A DNA stretch of 16,527 nt, taken from positions 1 to 16,527 of the forward strand of contig JAAXQD010000022.1 in the NCBI GenBank assembly GCA_012974475.1. Reading direction: 5' to 3'. This document shows, piece by piece, positions 1-7,190 of the stretch. A program made the position numbers and the translations under genes. This stretch comes from Desulfobacterales bacterium (GTDB lineage: Bacteria; Desulfobacterota; Desulfobacteria; Desulfobacterales; UBA11574). How positions within the stretch are numbered: position 1 is the stretch's first letter; each line of letters begins with the position of its first letter. A model generated the notes under the pieces. The model was not told the origin of the DNA and made no database searches. It saw only the letters and a program-made list of their open reading frames with translations.

Positions 1-113
1 TAATTAGCACTATCAATATACCCATTTGAAATAAAATAAAATATAATTTTAAAATCACTAATCAAGGTTTTACCCCGACCCCTCCACACGCATGTTGGGT
101 TTAAATTTTTATC
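1..113. other. AT-rich flank, no gene seen
   Basis: Very AT-rich sequence at the left edge of the window. I see no credible reading frame or RNA structure in it. It ends just before the promoter of the toxin-antitoxin operon. Confidence 0.6.
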
Positions 114-158
114 TTGACATATACCGACATCAGATGTACATTATTTTGTACATGTACA
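114..158 (+). promoter_or_regulatory. yefM-yoeB promoter and TGTACA operator
   Basis: A consensus -35 TTGACA (114-119) is followed after 17 bp by TACATT (137-142) as -10. Three TGTACA hexamers lie at 135-140, 147-152 and 153-158. The last two abut to form the perfect palindrome TGTACATGTACA, and the first two have centres 12 bp apart. In E. coli the YefM-YoeB complex binds palindromes with a TGTACA core at this spacing. Here the first hexamer overlaps the -10, so binding should repress the operon. Confidence 0.8.
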
Positions 159-169
159 GGAGGTGTCAA

Positions 170-421
170 ATGAAAGCTATTTCATATACCGCCGCACGGC
201 AAAATCTTGCAAAAACGATGGAAAACGTGTGCAAAGACCATGCACCGGTTATCGTCACACGTAAAAAAACCGATTCCGTGGTCATAATGTCCCTTGAGGA
301 CTATGAGGCCTTGGAGGAGACTGCCTACCTGTTGCGTTCTCCGAAAAATACAAGGCGCCTAATTGAATCCATCGCTCAACTCGAAGAGGGCCAAGGATCA
401 GAAAGAGAGCTTTTAGATTGA
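170..421 (+). CDS. yefM: antitoxin YefM (Phd/YefM family)
   Basis: An 83-residue antitoxin that neutralises the YoeB ribonuclease encoded next to it and, with YoeB, represses the operon. The N-terminus (MKAISYTAARQNLAKTM) is the classic YefM DNA-binding and dimerisation region, followed by a VIVTRKKTDSVVIMSLEDY segment (about residues 28-46) typical of the Phd/YefM fold. The acidic C-terminal tail is the expected toxin-binding part. The start at 170 is chosen because a perfect AGGAGG (158-163) lies 6 nt upstream. A longer frame reaching back to 92 would put the promoter and operator inside the gene. The stop codon overlaps the toxin start in the sequence TTGA (418-421), so the two are translationally coupled. 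Confidence 0.93.
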   Translation: MKAISYTAARQNLAKTMENVCKDHAPVIVTRKKTDSVVIMSLEDYEALEETAYLLRSPKNTRRLIESIAQLEEGQGSERELLD

Positions 422-672
422 AGCTCATATTTTCAGATCATGCTTGGGAGGATTATCTACACTGGCAAAAAACTGACAAGAAAATCCTTCAGCGAATAAA
501 CAGTCTCATCAAAGAGATCAAACGCAATCCATTTGAGGGGCTTGGAAAACCTGAGCCCCTCAAACACGCTTTATCAGGGTACTGGTCGCGAAGAATCGAT
601 GAACAGCACAGAATCGTATACAAAGCTTCTTCAGATTCCCTCTATATAGCTCAGTTTCGTTACCATTATTGA
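418..672 (+). CDS. yoeB: mRNA interferase toxin YoeB
   Basis: An 84-residue toxin, exactly the length of E. coli YoeB and closely similar along its whole length. YoeB binds the ribosomal A site and cleaves mRNA during translation. The residues known to be catalytic in E. coli are all present at the same numbers: Glu46, Arg65, His83 and the terminal Tyr84 (ending RYHY). The conserved block GKPEPLKH then LSGYWSRRI (residues 43-60) is intact. The start is TTG at 418, overlapping the antitoxin stop by 4 nt. A weak start fits the usual need for less toxin than antitoxin. Every key residue is intact, so the toxin is probably active. Confidence 0.94.
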   Translation: MKLIFSDHAWEDYLHWQKTDKKILQRINSLIKEIKRNPFEGLGKPEPLKHALSGYWSRRIDEQHRIVYKASSDSLYIAQFRYHY

Positions 673-991
673 TCTATTCGAAACCCAACTAGTGAGTAAG
701 CAGAAAAAATTCTGCCAAGTTCAATATATATCCTAAACTGATCGGTTCCAGGTTCAAGGGTTGCAACCGATTGAAACTGCTCAAAATATTGATTAAAATC
801 CGGAATGCCTGCCATAACCTATTGGGTGGAACGGTTTTGAAACCACGATGAAGCCAGTATCACATTGATGCGAGCTGTTTGAGGTTTTTCCAACCCAGAA
901 CGTTGAACCCTGAACCGCTCAACCTAAATATGATAAATTGCAGAACAATTGTGAAACCTAAATTGAGCGTTTCAAATTAGGGTGAAGAACA
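673..991. other. intergenic region with small hairpins, no gene
   Basis: No plausible reading frame. It holds three dyads. A perfect 6-bp hairpin lies at 700-715 just after yoeB, without a following T-run. A 7-bp stem ATCGGTT/AACCGAT (741-747, 765-771) encloses GGTTCAAGGGTT. The third is the stem at 957-981 listed separately. The segment AACGTTGAACCCTGAACC near 900-917 is a near inverted copy of the GGTTCAAGGGTT stretch, suggesting a decayed repeat. Confidence 0.5.
957..981 (-). terminator. candidate terminator of the sensor-kinase operon
   Basis: CCTAA (957-961) pairs with TTAGG (977-981) and TTGA (963-966) with TCAA (972-975), separated by one A/A mismatch. The loop is 5 nt. It lies 10-35 nt beyond the stop of the minus-strand kinase gene and is followed on that strand by only a short T-run, so termination is plausible but not strong. 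Confidence 0.45.
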
Positions 992-2509
992 TCAAAAAGA
1001 AGGGTTGTTTTTAACGATCGCTTGGCTTTTGACGGGAAGAAGAACGGTAAAAAGGCTTCCCTTGTCAAAGGTGCTTTCTACACTGATGAAACCGCCGATG
1101 GAATCCAGAAGCCCTTTTACGATGGGCAGCCCAAGACCGGTCCCGGTAATGTATCGGGTCTTTTCGTCTTGGACCCGGTAAAATCTTTCAAAAATCTTGT
1201 CCAGGTATTTATCTGCGATTCCGAATCCATTATCCCTAACGCTTACACGGACATTGATTCCCGCCATATCGACCGCTACCTTTATTTCCCCGCCGTCCTG
1301 GGTGTAGTTGATGGCATTGGTGATCAGGTTTCCGAAGATACTTTCCAAGGCAATGGGATCTGCGGTGAGTACGGGGAGAGGATTTTCCGGAAGGTCAAGC
1401 GCAAGAAACTGGGTCTTTTTCTTTGCCGAGGTACTAAGAAAGTCTACTATATTTTCAAGAAGTTCCTCGAGTCGGACCGATTGGAGTTCCTGGCAAATAA
1501 TCCCTTCTTCGATGCGCGACAGATCGAGCAGATCTCCAATAAGTGAAATTAGCCCCCGGGTCTTTTCCCTGGCACGGGCCAGAATGTGCTGATCTTGTGC
1601 AAAATCATCACCGACCATGTCTTTGATTACCATTGCCAGCTGTTCATGGATGGTCGAAAGCGGTGAGCGCAATTCATGGGAAACCTTTGCCACGAATTCC
1701 GATTTAAGTTGATCCAAAAGCTTCATGGCGGTGATATCCACAATATTTAAAACCGCTCCAAGACACTCTTTTCTCTCGCCTAAAACCGGCTGCCCGCTGG
1801 CCAGAAAATGTTTCTCATCGGACAGAGAAAACTCATAATCAGGGATGTCATCAAAGTCCACATGTTTCCCTCGGGATATTTCCATTACAAGATTACAGAG
1901 TTTTTCGTCCGGCAGATAGTCCTCTATACGACGGCCTGCGTTCAAATCGGGATTCAGACCGAGAAGTTGTCTGAAGGCCGGGTTCATCAAAACCACCCGT
2001 CCTTTGGGATCGGTGACCACAACACCGCTCGGAAAAGATTCGATAATGGTACGAATGCGGCTTTTCTCCGTATCCAGATCAGACAAGGTCCTTTGTCTTT
2101 TACGTTCCAGTTCTTCAGCCTCACGGGTGAGGCGAATTTTCTCCCAGGCACGACGGACGACGATGCGGAGCTGATCCGGATCAAAGGGTTTGGCGATAAA
2201 ATCGTAAGCGCCCTGTTTCATGGCTTCAATGGCTGTTTCTACCGTAGCATATCCCGTAATAACGATGACTTGAATCTTCCTGTATTTGGCACTAATTCGA
2301 CTGAGAACTTCCAGACCGTCCATGCCCGGCATTTTCAAATCGAGTAGAACAATGTCGACGTTCTCTTTTGCCAGGACACTCAGCGCTTCATCCCCGCGGG
2401 ATGCCTTTAGAACCCTAAGACCGGCCCGGGTGAGAATCCGCTCGCAGGCATCCCGGATATCCTGTTCGTCATCCACGACCAATGCTGTTGCGTCAGGTGT
2501 TATCTCCAC
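992..2509 (-). CDS. hybrid sensor histidine kinase (REC-PAS-HisKA-HATPase)
   Basis: A 505-residue cytoplasmic kinase with an N-terminal receiver domain. Receiver: about residues 8-120, with acidic DDE near 13-15, phospho-acceptor Asp57 (LLDLKMPGMDG), Thr85 and Lys107. A linker helix (about 120-150) leads to a PAS domain (150-262). HisKA has His278 in SHELRSPL. The ATPase domain has an N box (NLITNAINY, 394-402), a G1 box DNGFGIA (427-433) and a G2 box GTGLGL (456-461). No membrane segment is seen. The start is GTG at 2509, preceded by AGGAG 7 nt upstream and only 1 nt beyond the stop of the upstream kinase gene. The open frame continues to 2686, but that part overlaps the upstream gene. A receiver at the N-terminus suggests that the upstream kinase or another partner phosphorylates it to tune its own kinase activity. 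Confidence 0.9.
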   Translation of the reverse strand: MEITPDATALVVDDEQDIRDACERILTRAGLRVLKASRGDEALSVLAKENVDIVLLDLKMPGMDGLEVLSRISAKYRKIQVIVITGYATVETAIEAMKQGAYDFIAKPFDPDQLRIVVRRAWEKIRLTREAEELERKRQRTLSDLDTEKSRIRTIIESFPSGVVVTDPKGRVVLMNPAFRQLLGLNPDLNAGRRIEDYLPDEKLCNLVMEISRGKHVDFDDIPDYEFSLSDEKHFLASGQPVLGERKECLGAVLNIVDITAMKLLDQLKSEFVAKVSHELRSPLSTIHEQLAMVIKDMVGDDFAQDQHILARAREKTRGLISLIGDLLDLSRIEEGIICQELQSVRLEELLENIVDFLSTSAKKKTQFLALDLPENPLPVLTADPIALESIFGNLITNAINYTQDGGEIKVAVDMAGINVRVSVRDNGFGIADKYLDKIFERFYRVQDEKTRYITGTGLGLPIVKGLLDSIGGFISVESTFDKGSLFTVLLPVKSQAIVKNNPSF

Positions 2510-2510
2510 G

Positions 2511-3998
2511 TTAATCTCCTTCGAGGTCCTTGGCCGCAAGGGGAAGCTCAATGAGAAATTTAGTCCCCTCGTCCGGTTTACTTTCAGCTCGGATATGACC
2601 ACCGTGATTTTCAACGATTCTGTAGGCCAGACTGAGGCCCAGACCGGTCCCTTTTCCCTCTTCTTTGGTGGTAAAGAACGGTTCAAATATATGGGGAAGA
2701 ATATCTTCAGGTATTCCCGGACCGGTATCGGATATCTCTATGCAGACCCGATCGGCATCGGAAAGCAGGCGGCTCTTTATCGTAAGCTTCCCCTTCCCTT
2801 CCATGGCCTGTGCTGCATTGAGAATTATGTTCATGAACAGATGGTTCAGCTGCTGGATGTCGCCATAGACCGGAGGTAAGGACGCATCCAGGTCTTTTAC
2901 GATATCTATATTCTGGAACAGGGTCTGGCTTTCGAGGAGAAAGAGGGTGCGGGTAAGTGCCCGGTTGACATCATTGGGCCGCATTAAATGACGGGTCTGT
3001 CGGGTGAACTCCAGCAACTCCCTGACCGTGTCGCGGCATCTGTTGGCGTCTTTCAGAATGCGGTTTAAATCTTCTTTTGCACCGTCCTCCAGGTCGTATT
3101 CTTCCAGGATCAGTTTGGCAAACAGCGTGATCCCTCCCAAGGGGTTGTTTAACTGATGCGCCACGCCTGCTGCCAGTTTGCCCAAAGAAGCCATCTTCTC
3201 CGACTGGAGAAGCTGAAGCTGAGTCTTTTCAAGTTCCGCTTTCATTTGGAGTTGCTCGCGCAGATCGTGAAAAAAACCGATGGTTGCCGCCTCATGCCCG
3301 TTTTCATAGACAATGGCTGCATTCAGTGAGATTGGAATAATTACACCATCTTTACTGATGACGTCTACCTGATAAGATCTCAGTTTTCCCTTGCCGCCGC
3401 AATCCTCGCTTCTAAGGTCCTGCATGACCTCAAATGCCTTTTCCCCGGGGTAAATCTCCCGAACATTCACGGTGTTGAGTGCTTCATCTGTGGTATAGCC
3501 GAAAACCTTGGTGGCGGCTTCATTGAAAATGAGGATCCTCCCTTTCATGTCCGAAGCAATAACGCCGTCGACAGCACTTAAAATTAGATTCCGCAAAAAA
3601 GCATTCGTACGTTGTAGTTTCTCTTCGAGACCCCCTCGGGTGGGGATGTCAAAATCCATGCTGACAAAGGCTTCGATATCCTCTCCGGAATAGATTGGAT
3701 ACGCATAATAACACGGCATTTCATCCATCTCCAAGGTATCTTCAGGCTTGGGCATTAAAGTGGGTTTGCCCTCTTTGATGGTCTCTTTTACTGCACAATT
3801 TTGACATGGAGAGGATCGATCATAGAACAGTTCATGGCAGCATTTCCCGATAATTTCAGCTTCGGTTACCTCGTCGGGCCGGCAGTTTGCAGCCAGGATT
3901 TTAAATTCAGGCGAAACCACAATGAACCTTCGTTTGAAAGCATCAATCGCCTTGAGCAAATATTCCTTTTCGATATTTTTGTTCATGGCACGCCCCAT
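2511..3998 (-). CDS. PAS-domain sensor histidine kinase
   Basis: A 495-residue soluble histidine kinase, first gene of a two-kinase operon. A cysteine-rich PAS-type domain occupies about residues 15-120 (Cys39, Cys53-Cys54, Cys65-x-x-Cys68, Cys96). A second PAS lies at about 130-250, then a coiled linker. HisKA has His281 in GVAHQLNNPLGG. The ATPase domain has an N box around Asn394, DTGPGIP (424-430), FEPFFTTK and GKGTGLGLSL (448-457). The class is the NtrB-like group where HEINNPL is usual; here the residue after His is Gln. No transmembrane helix is visible, so the signal is probably cytoplasmic, possibly redox or metal through the cysteines (inference). An in-frame ATG at 3986 has GGGG upstream and may be the true start. 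Confidence 0.9.
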   Translation of the reverse strand: MGRAMNKNIEKEYLLKAIDAFKRRFIVVSPEFKILAANCRPDEVTEAEIIGKCCHELFYDRSSPCQNCAVKETIKEGKPTLMPKPEDTLEMDEMPCYYAYPIYSGEDIEAFVSMDFDIPTRGGLEEKLQRTNAFLRNLILSAVDGVIASDMKGRILIFNEAATKVFGYTTDEALNTVNVREIYPGEKAFEVMQDLRSEDCGGKGKLRSYQVDVISKDGVIIPISLNAAIVYENGHEAATIGFFHDLREQLQMKAELEKTQLQLLQSEKMASLGKLAAGVAHQLNNPLGGITLFAKLILEEYDLEDGAKEDLNRILKDANRCRDTVRELLEFTRQTRHLMRPNDVNRALTRTLFLLESQTLFQNIDIVKDLDASLPPVYGDIQQLNHLFMNIILNAAQAMEGKGKLTIKSRLLSDADRVCIEISDTGPGIPEDILPHIFEPFFTTKEEGKGTGLGLSLAYRIVENHGGHIRAESKPDEGTKFLIELPLAAKDLEGD

Positions 3999-4255
3999 AT
4001 AAACGGTTAGATCTTGAGCCGGTTGGCTTCTTTGGAGAATGGACGTTCAAAAAAACCATCCAAATTAATCAGTCAAATCGATGAGTTGAGTTTTGTTTAA
4101 TATACACGCAATCAACCATAACCTTCACCAGAAGTCAACCGCCTATTTTCAATTCACCCATGGCTGGAAAATCATTTCTTCAAAGGTTGAGCACCCCTGA
4201 AAATCTTCAACTCCGCCGCGGCAATACTCATGTCGCCCCATTTGACAACCGACTA

Positions 4256-4284
4256 AAATTGCTACATTGTAGCATTGTTGTCAA
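4256..4284 (-). promoter_or_regulatory. promoter A with 15-bp dyad, facing sensor kinases
   Basis: On the minus strand, TTGACA (4284-4279) and CAATTT (4261-4256) are separated by 17 bp. The dyad TGCTACAATGTAGCA (4274-4260) sits between them and overlaps the -10. The same 15-bp dyad recurs in three other candidate promoters of this window, in the same or a one-base-shifted register. Its position implies steric repression by a dimeric regulator. Confidence 0.55.
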
Positions 4285-4378
4285 CAAGCAAATGATTTGA
4301 AGAACAAAATCTCTGCATCTTAAAACAATTTGCATAATTTAAATTGTCATTAATTCAATTATGTTATTTTTACCTAAG

Positions 4379-4392
4379 TTGACCTAAGTCAA
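4379..4392 (+). promoter_or_regulatory. TTGA-N6-TCAA site (Crp/Fnr-type) before cupin gene
   Basis: TTGACCTAAGTCAA is a perfect 5-bp dyad with a 4-bp centre and fits the TTGA-N6-TCAA pattern recognised by Fnr/FixK/Dnr-type regulators. ACCTAAGT is also repeated directly at 4372-4379 and 4382-4389, exactly 10 bp (one helical turn) apart. The site is 72 bp upstream of the cupin start codon, a suitable position for activation. Confidence 0.4.
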
Positions 4393-4464
4393 TGCAAACA
4401 CACAAACACAATGGTATTTTATGTAACTAAATGTTAATATAAAAAAAAGAAAGGAGAGTCAGCC

Positions 4465-4785
4465 ATGTTGAAAAGGATTGAAGTGTTTAAGGAGAGCGGG
4501 TTTGGGGATAAGGCCATGAAAAGATTGCTGGTTCATGACTCCCCGTATTTTAAGGTTTTGAACTTCAATTTTAACGCCGGTCAAGAACTACCCATCCATT
4601 CTCACGATATTGAAGGCCAACTCAGTATCGTGGTACTTGAAGGCACCGGTTCCTTTCTGGGGAAAGACGACAGTGAACTTCCTGCCAACCCTGGAGACGT
4701 TCTGATTTCGGATATTAGCGAACCCCACGGCATCCGGGCAACAAGCAAGATGCGTGTACTCGTGACCATTGCGCCGCCCATCTAG
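4465..4785 (+). CDS. small single-domain cupin protein
   Basis: A 106-residue protein with one cupin_2 barrel. Motif 1 gives metal ligands His45, His47 and Glu50 (LPIHSHDIEGQLSIVVLEG), and motif 2 gives PGDVLISDISEPHGI with His88. Small cupins of this kind bind a divalent metal and serve as isomerases, dioxygenases or sensors; the sequence does not say which. A good ribosome site, AAAGGAGAG, lies about 7 nt before the ATG. It stands alone, in front of a hairpin repeat and an MFS gene on the same strand, and has a candidate Fnr-type site upstream. All four usual metal-ligand positions appear filled, so it should be a metal-binding cupin. Confidence 0.85.
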   Translation: MLKRIEVFKESGFGDKAMKRLLVHDSPYFKVLNFNFNAGQELPIHSHDIEGQLSIVVLEGTGSFLGKDDSELPANPGDVLISDISEPHGIRATSKMRVLVTIAPPI

Positions 4786-4788
4786 TTT

Positions 4789-4912
4789 CCATCCAGAAAT
4801 GGTAGATTTTGGTTCAGGGCAAAGATAGAGCCTTTTTGCAACCGCAGGCATAGCGAGATTGCAAAAAAGCGAAAAACGCAGCCCTGGGGCAAAAGATGCT
4901 GTTTATGGATGG
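4789..4912. repeat. 124-nt imperfect palindrome (REP/MITE-like hairpin)
   Basis: The ends CCATCC (4789-4794) and GGATGG (4907-4912) are inverted, as are CAGGGC (4815-4820) and GCCCTG (4881-4886), and TTTTTGCAA (4833-4841) and TTGCAAAAA (4859-4867). The loop between the last pair is 17 nt. The two arms of about 53 nt align almost end to end. It begins 4 nt after the cupin stop and has no coding capacity. It looks like a non-autonomous palindromic element, or a stem that insulates the cupin and MFS transcripts. Confidence 0.75.
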
Positions 4913-4955
4913 ACAATAGATAGGGCCCGACCCAGCATATCGAGGTATCAGAGTT

Positions 4956-6185
4956 ATGTCCGTACGGTCCAAGATCTCTGACTTTCTCGGTCTCCGAAAA
5001 AGTACGGTCGGACTGCTTTGCATGGTCATCCTTGTGGGTATGGGCGAGCGGATGGCCGAGAGGTTTTTGCCGATTTATCTCATCGCCCTGGGTGGTGGCG
5101 CTTTGTCAATTGGACTTCTCAACGGTCTCGACAACCTGTTGTCTGCGCTCTATTCCTTTCCCGGAGGTTACCTTTCCGACCGAATCGGCACCAAGAAAGC
5201 CCTGCTTGTTTTTAACATCATCGCCATGTTCGGATTTGTCATCGTCATACTGATTCCCCTTTGGCAGGCGGTTTTAGTGGGTTCGGTATTTTTTCTTTCA
5301 TGGTCGGCAATCTCTTTGCCTGCAACCATGAGCCTTATTGCCAGAGTTCTCCCCTTGAACAAGCGAACCATGGGGGTTTCCATGCATTCTTTGGTGAGAA
5401 GAATTCCGATGGCACTTGGGCCGATTCTGGGAGGCATATGCATCGGACTCTGGGGTGAGCGTGACGGCGTCCGGGCTGCCTTTGGTTGCGCCTTTCTATT
5501 ATCTATTCTTGCAACGGTTCTCCAGCAAATCCTTATCGAAGACGATCCTCCAGAAACTTCAATAAAAAAACAACCCGGAAGGCCCGAAAAGAATCCACTG
5601 AAGCTTTTACATCACATGCACCCGTCGCTTAAGCGACTACTTATTTCAGATATCTTGGTTCGGTTTTGTGAGCAGATTCCCTATGCTTTCGTAGTGGTAT
5701 GGTGTATGAAAACCATCGCTGAACCTGTAACGGCGTTATCTTTCGGCATCCTAACAGCCATTGAAATGACCGTAGCCATGCTGGTGTATATTCCGGTGGC
5801 GTATTTGGCGGATAAAAGTACCAAAAAACCATTCGTTGTCATAACATTTATGTTTTTTACGTTCTTTCCACTGGTCCTGCTTTTCTGTCAATCCTTTAAG
5901 CTGCTGGTATTCGCCTTTATCTTGCGCGGCCTCAAGGAGTTAGGGGAGCCGACACGGAAAGCCCTTATCATGGACCTTGCACCTAAAAACCTTAAGGCAG
6001 CCATCTTCGGCCTGTATTATCTCTTGCGAGATAGTATCGTATCAATAGCAGCTTTTGGGGGGGCTTTTCTTTGGCTGATCGGGCCGGCCACCAACTTTAT
6101 TGTTGCGTTTTTATTTGGTGCTGTGGGCACTGGTTTTTTTGCCGTCTATGGAAGAGATTTTTCAGAAGATGAAAGTTTTGCCTGA
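4956..6185 (+). CDS. MFS transporter
   Basis: A 409-residue inner-membrane transporter of the major facilitator superfamily, with the usual length and a pattern of about 12 hydrophobic segments. The loop-2-3 signature is clear: GGYLSDRIGTKKAL (residues 70-83) contains Asp75, Arg76, Gly78 and Lys80-Lys81 of motif A. A hydrophilic central loop around residues 196-215 (DDPPETSIKKQPGRPEKN) divides the two halves. The substrate cannot be told from sequence. The start at 4956 has only a modest ribosome site (CGAGG, 12 nt upstream). An internal ATG at 5022 would remove the first membrane segment and is less likely. A terminator hairpin directly follows the stop. Confidence 0.88.
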   Translation: MSVRSKISDFLGLRKSTVGLLCMVILVGMGERMAERFLPIYLIALGGGALSIGLLNGLDNLLSALYSFPGGYLSDRIGTKKALLVFNIIAMFGFVIVILIPLWQAVLVGSVFFLSWSAISLPATMSLIARVLPLNKRTMGVSMHSLVRRIPMALGPILGGICIGLWGERDGVRAAFGCAFLLSILATVLQQILIEDDPPETSIKKQPGRPEKNPLKLLHHMHPSLKRLLISDILVRFCEQIPYAFVVVWCMKTIAEPVTALSFGILTAIEMTVAMLVYIPVAYLADKSTKKPFVVITFMFFTFFPLVLLFCQSFKLLVFAFILRGLKELGEPTRKALIMDLAPKNLKAAIFGLYYLLRDSIVSIAAFGGAFLWLIGPATNFIVAFLFGAVGTGFFAVYGRDFSEDESFA

Positions 6186-6208
6186 AAAGCTCATGGGGCT
6201 TTGTTTTA
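6186..6208 (+). terminator. rho-independent terminator after MFS gene
   Basis: AAAGCTC (6186-6192) pairs with GGGCTTT (6196-6202), with one T-G pair, around a 3-nt loop. GTTTT follows at 6203-6207. It starts at the base after the MFS stop codon and separates that gene from the TPR gene promoter. Confidence 0.7.
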
Positions 6209-6216
6209 TATAAATG

Positions 6217-6245
6217 TTGACGAACATACCACCATGTAACATATT
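6217..6245 (+). promoter_or_regulatory. promoter B with 15-bp dyad, facing the TPR gene
   Basis: TTGACG (6217-6222) and CATATT (6240-6245) are 17 bp apart. The dyad TACCACCATGTAACA (6227-6241) lies between them and touches the -10, in exactly the same register as promoter A. Transcription would start about 60 nt before the TPR start codon. Confidence 0.6.
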
Positions 6246-6311
6246 AAAGCAGTTTTAGCGCTTTCTTAATAAATTCATTCGAGTCTCAGCTTATTAGGAT
6301 CAGGAGGTTGT

Positions 6312-6932
6312 ATGGGAAAAAAAGTAACACCCGATAGCAAAACGGTAAAAAAGGAGACCATGTGGATGGTCGCTTCCATTGCCTTGGTGGTCGGTTTTTT
6401 AGGGGGTGTTGCTTTCGGTGTTTATAAATCGAGCAAAGGGGATCCGGTACAGAAATCCGTGATATCCCAGCCGGCCGGAAAAGATCAGGAAGTTTCCGTA
6501 GAAAGGGCTGCCCAAATTTTCGAGGCTGAAAAAAGGACCTCCGAAACCTCTGATGATGTTATGGCATGGATAGATCTGGGCAATCTGTATTTTGATGCCG
6601 GCAACCATGAAAAAGCGATCACGGCATACAAAAAAGCCCTGGAGCTAAACCCCAACAATGTTAATGTTATGAACGACTTGGCTGTAATGTATCGCCGGAC
6701 AGGACAACCGAAAAAAGCCATCGAGACATTTGATAAAGCCATAAAGATCGACCCCGGCCATGAAACCGTTCGGTTTAATAAAGGTGTCGTTCTGATGCAT
6801 GACTTAAACGACCTGGAAGGCACCGTTCAAGCATGGGAAGAACTCGTCAAGCTCAATCCCCAGGCAACATCGCCAACCGGACAACCGGTGAAAAAACTGG
6901 TCGAAAATTTGAAAAAAAGCATGAAACAGTAG
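6312..6932 (+). CDS. membrane-anchored tetratricopeptide repeat protein
   Basis: A 206-residue protein with one membrane helix (about residues 18-37, IALVVGFLGGVAFGVY). A polar linker is followed by three tandem TPR units at about 83-116, 117-150 and 151-184, the first two ending in ELNPNN and KIDPGH. It resembles the anchored TPR proteins that act as assembly scaffolds at the periplasmic face; its partner is unknown. The ribosome site AGGAGG is ideal, 5 nt before the ATG. It is a single gene between a terminator and a 258-nt gap. Promoter B carries the regulatory dyad shared with the sensor kinases and the Cys-rich exported protein, so it may belong to the same response. Confidence 0.87.
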   Translation: MGKKVTPDSKTVKKETMWMVASIALVVGFLGGVAFGVYKSSKGDPVQKSVISQPAGKDQEVSVERAAQIFEAEKRTSETSDDVMAWIDLGNLYFDAGNHEKAITAYKKALELNPNNVNVMNDLAVMYRRTGQPKKAIETFDKAIKIDPGHETVRFNKGVVLMHDLNDLEGTVQAWEELVKLNPQATSPTGQPVKKLVENLKKSMKQ

Positions 6933-7190
6933 CAGCTATCCCCTTAAATCCTATGAATTCTGGTTTTTCCGGGTGGGCCCGCTGAACGGCAACACCGCGC
7001 AAATTCCCTGTCAGAGCGTTCAACGAAGTAAAAATCCGCTCCGGAGAACGGCTGGAAGCTTCATTTTTTATGGGAAGATTTTTCTCTTGCATACAATACA
7101 TATTACTGTAATTATTCCCACTTAACCACCAAACAGTTCAACAACTTTACCACATCTGTTTGTTCATAATTTTTTGTGGGGAAATTCAGC
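6933..7190. other. intergenic leader of the M1-ChaN-PDZ gene
   Basis: No gene is evident. The segment includes the 11-bp odd palindrome ATTACTGTAAT (7102-7112), preceded by TTGCAT (7087-7092). A weak CGGG/CCCG hairpin lies near 6970-6981 after the TPR gene. A TACCAC half-site occurs at 7148-7153 but lacks its partner half. I cannot assign a promoter with confidence. Confidence 0.4.

Larger units (their letters stand above)
3999..4464. other. divergent intergenic region carrying promoters
   Basis: A 466-bp gap between the divergently transcribed kinase operon and the cupin gene. I see no convincing gene. It contains the dyad promoter facing the kinases (4256-4284), an adjacent 13-nt odd palindrome TTGTTGTCAACAA (4275-4287) and a TTGA-N6-TCAA site (4379-4392). 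The side near the cupin is strongly AT-rich. About 260 nt separate the predicted kinase transcription start from the kinase start codon, a long untranslated leader if the promoter is right. Confidence 0.6.

Noticed and set aside
92..169. Longer YefM start at 92
   Set aside because: The extension would cover the promoter and TGTACA operator; ATG 170 has a perfect ribosome site.
2510..2686. 59-codon N-terminal extension of the second kinase
   Set aside because: It overlaps the ATPase domain of the upstream kinase in another frame; GTG 2509 with AGGAG fits the receiver domain start.
1022..2879. Several plus-strand frames opposite the two kinases
   Set aside because: Their translations show no domains, and the minus strand encodes complete kinases throughout.
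7102..7112. ATTACTGTAAT as a sixth copy of the shared dyad
   Set aside because: The half-sites are separated by 1 base rather than 3 and no -35 stands at the common register.
7176..7190. GTG start of the M1-ChaN-PDZ gene
   Set aside because: The GTGGGGA is the ribosome site for ATG 7191, which begins a normal signal peptide.
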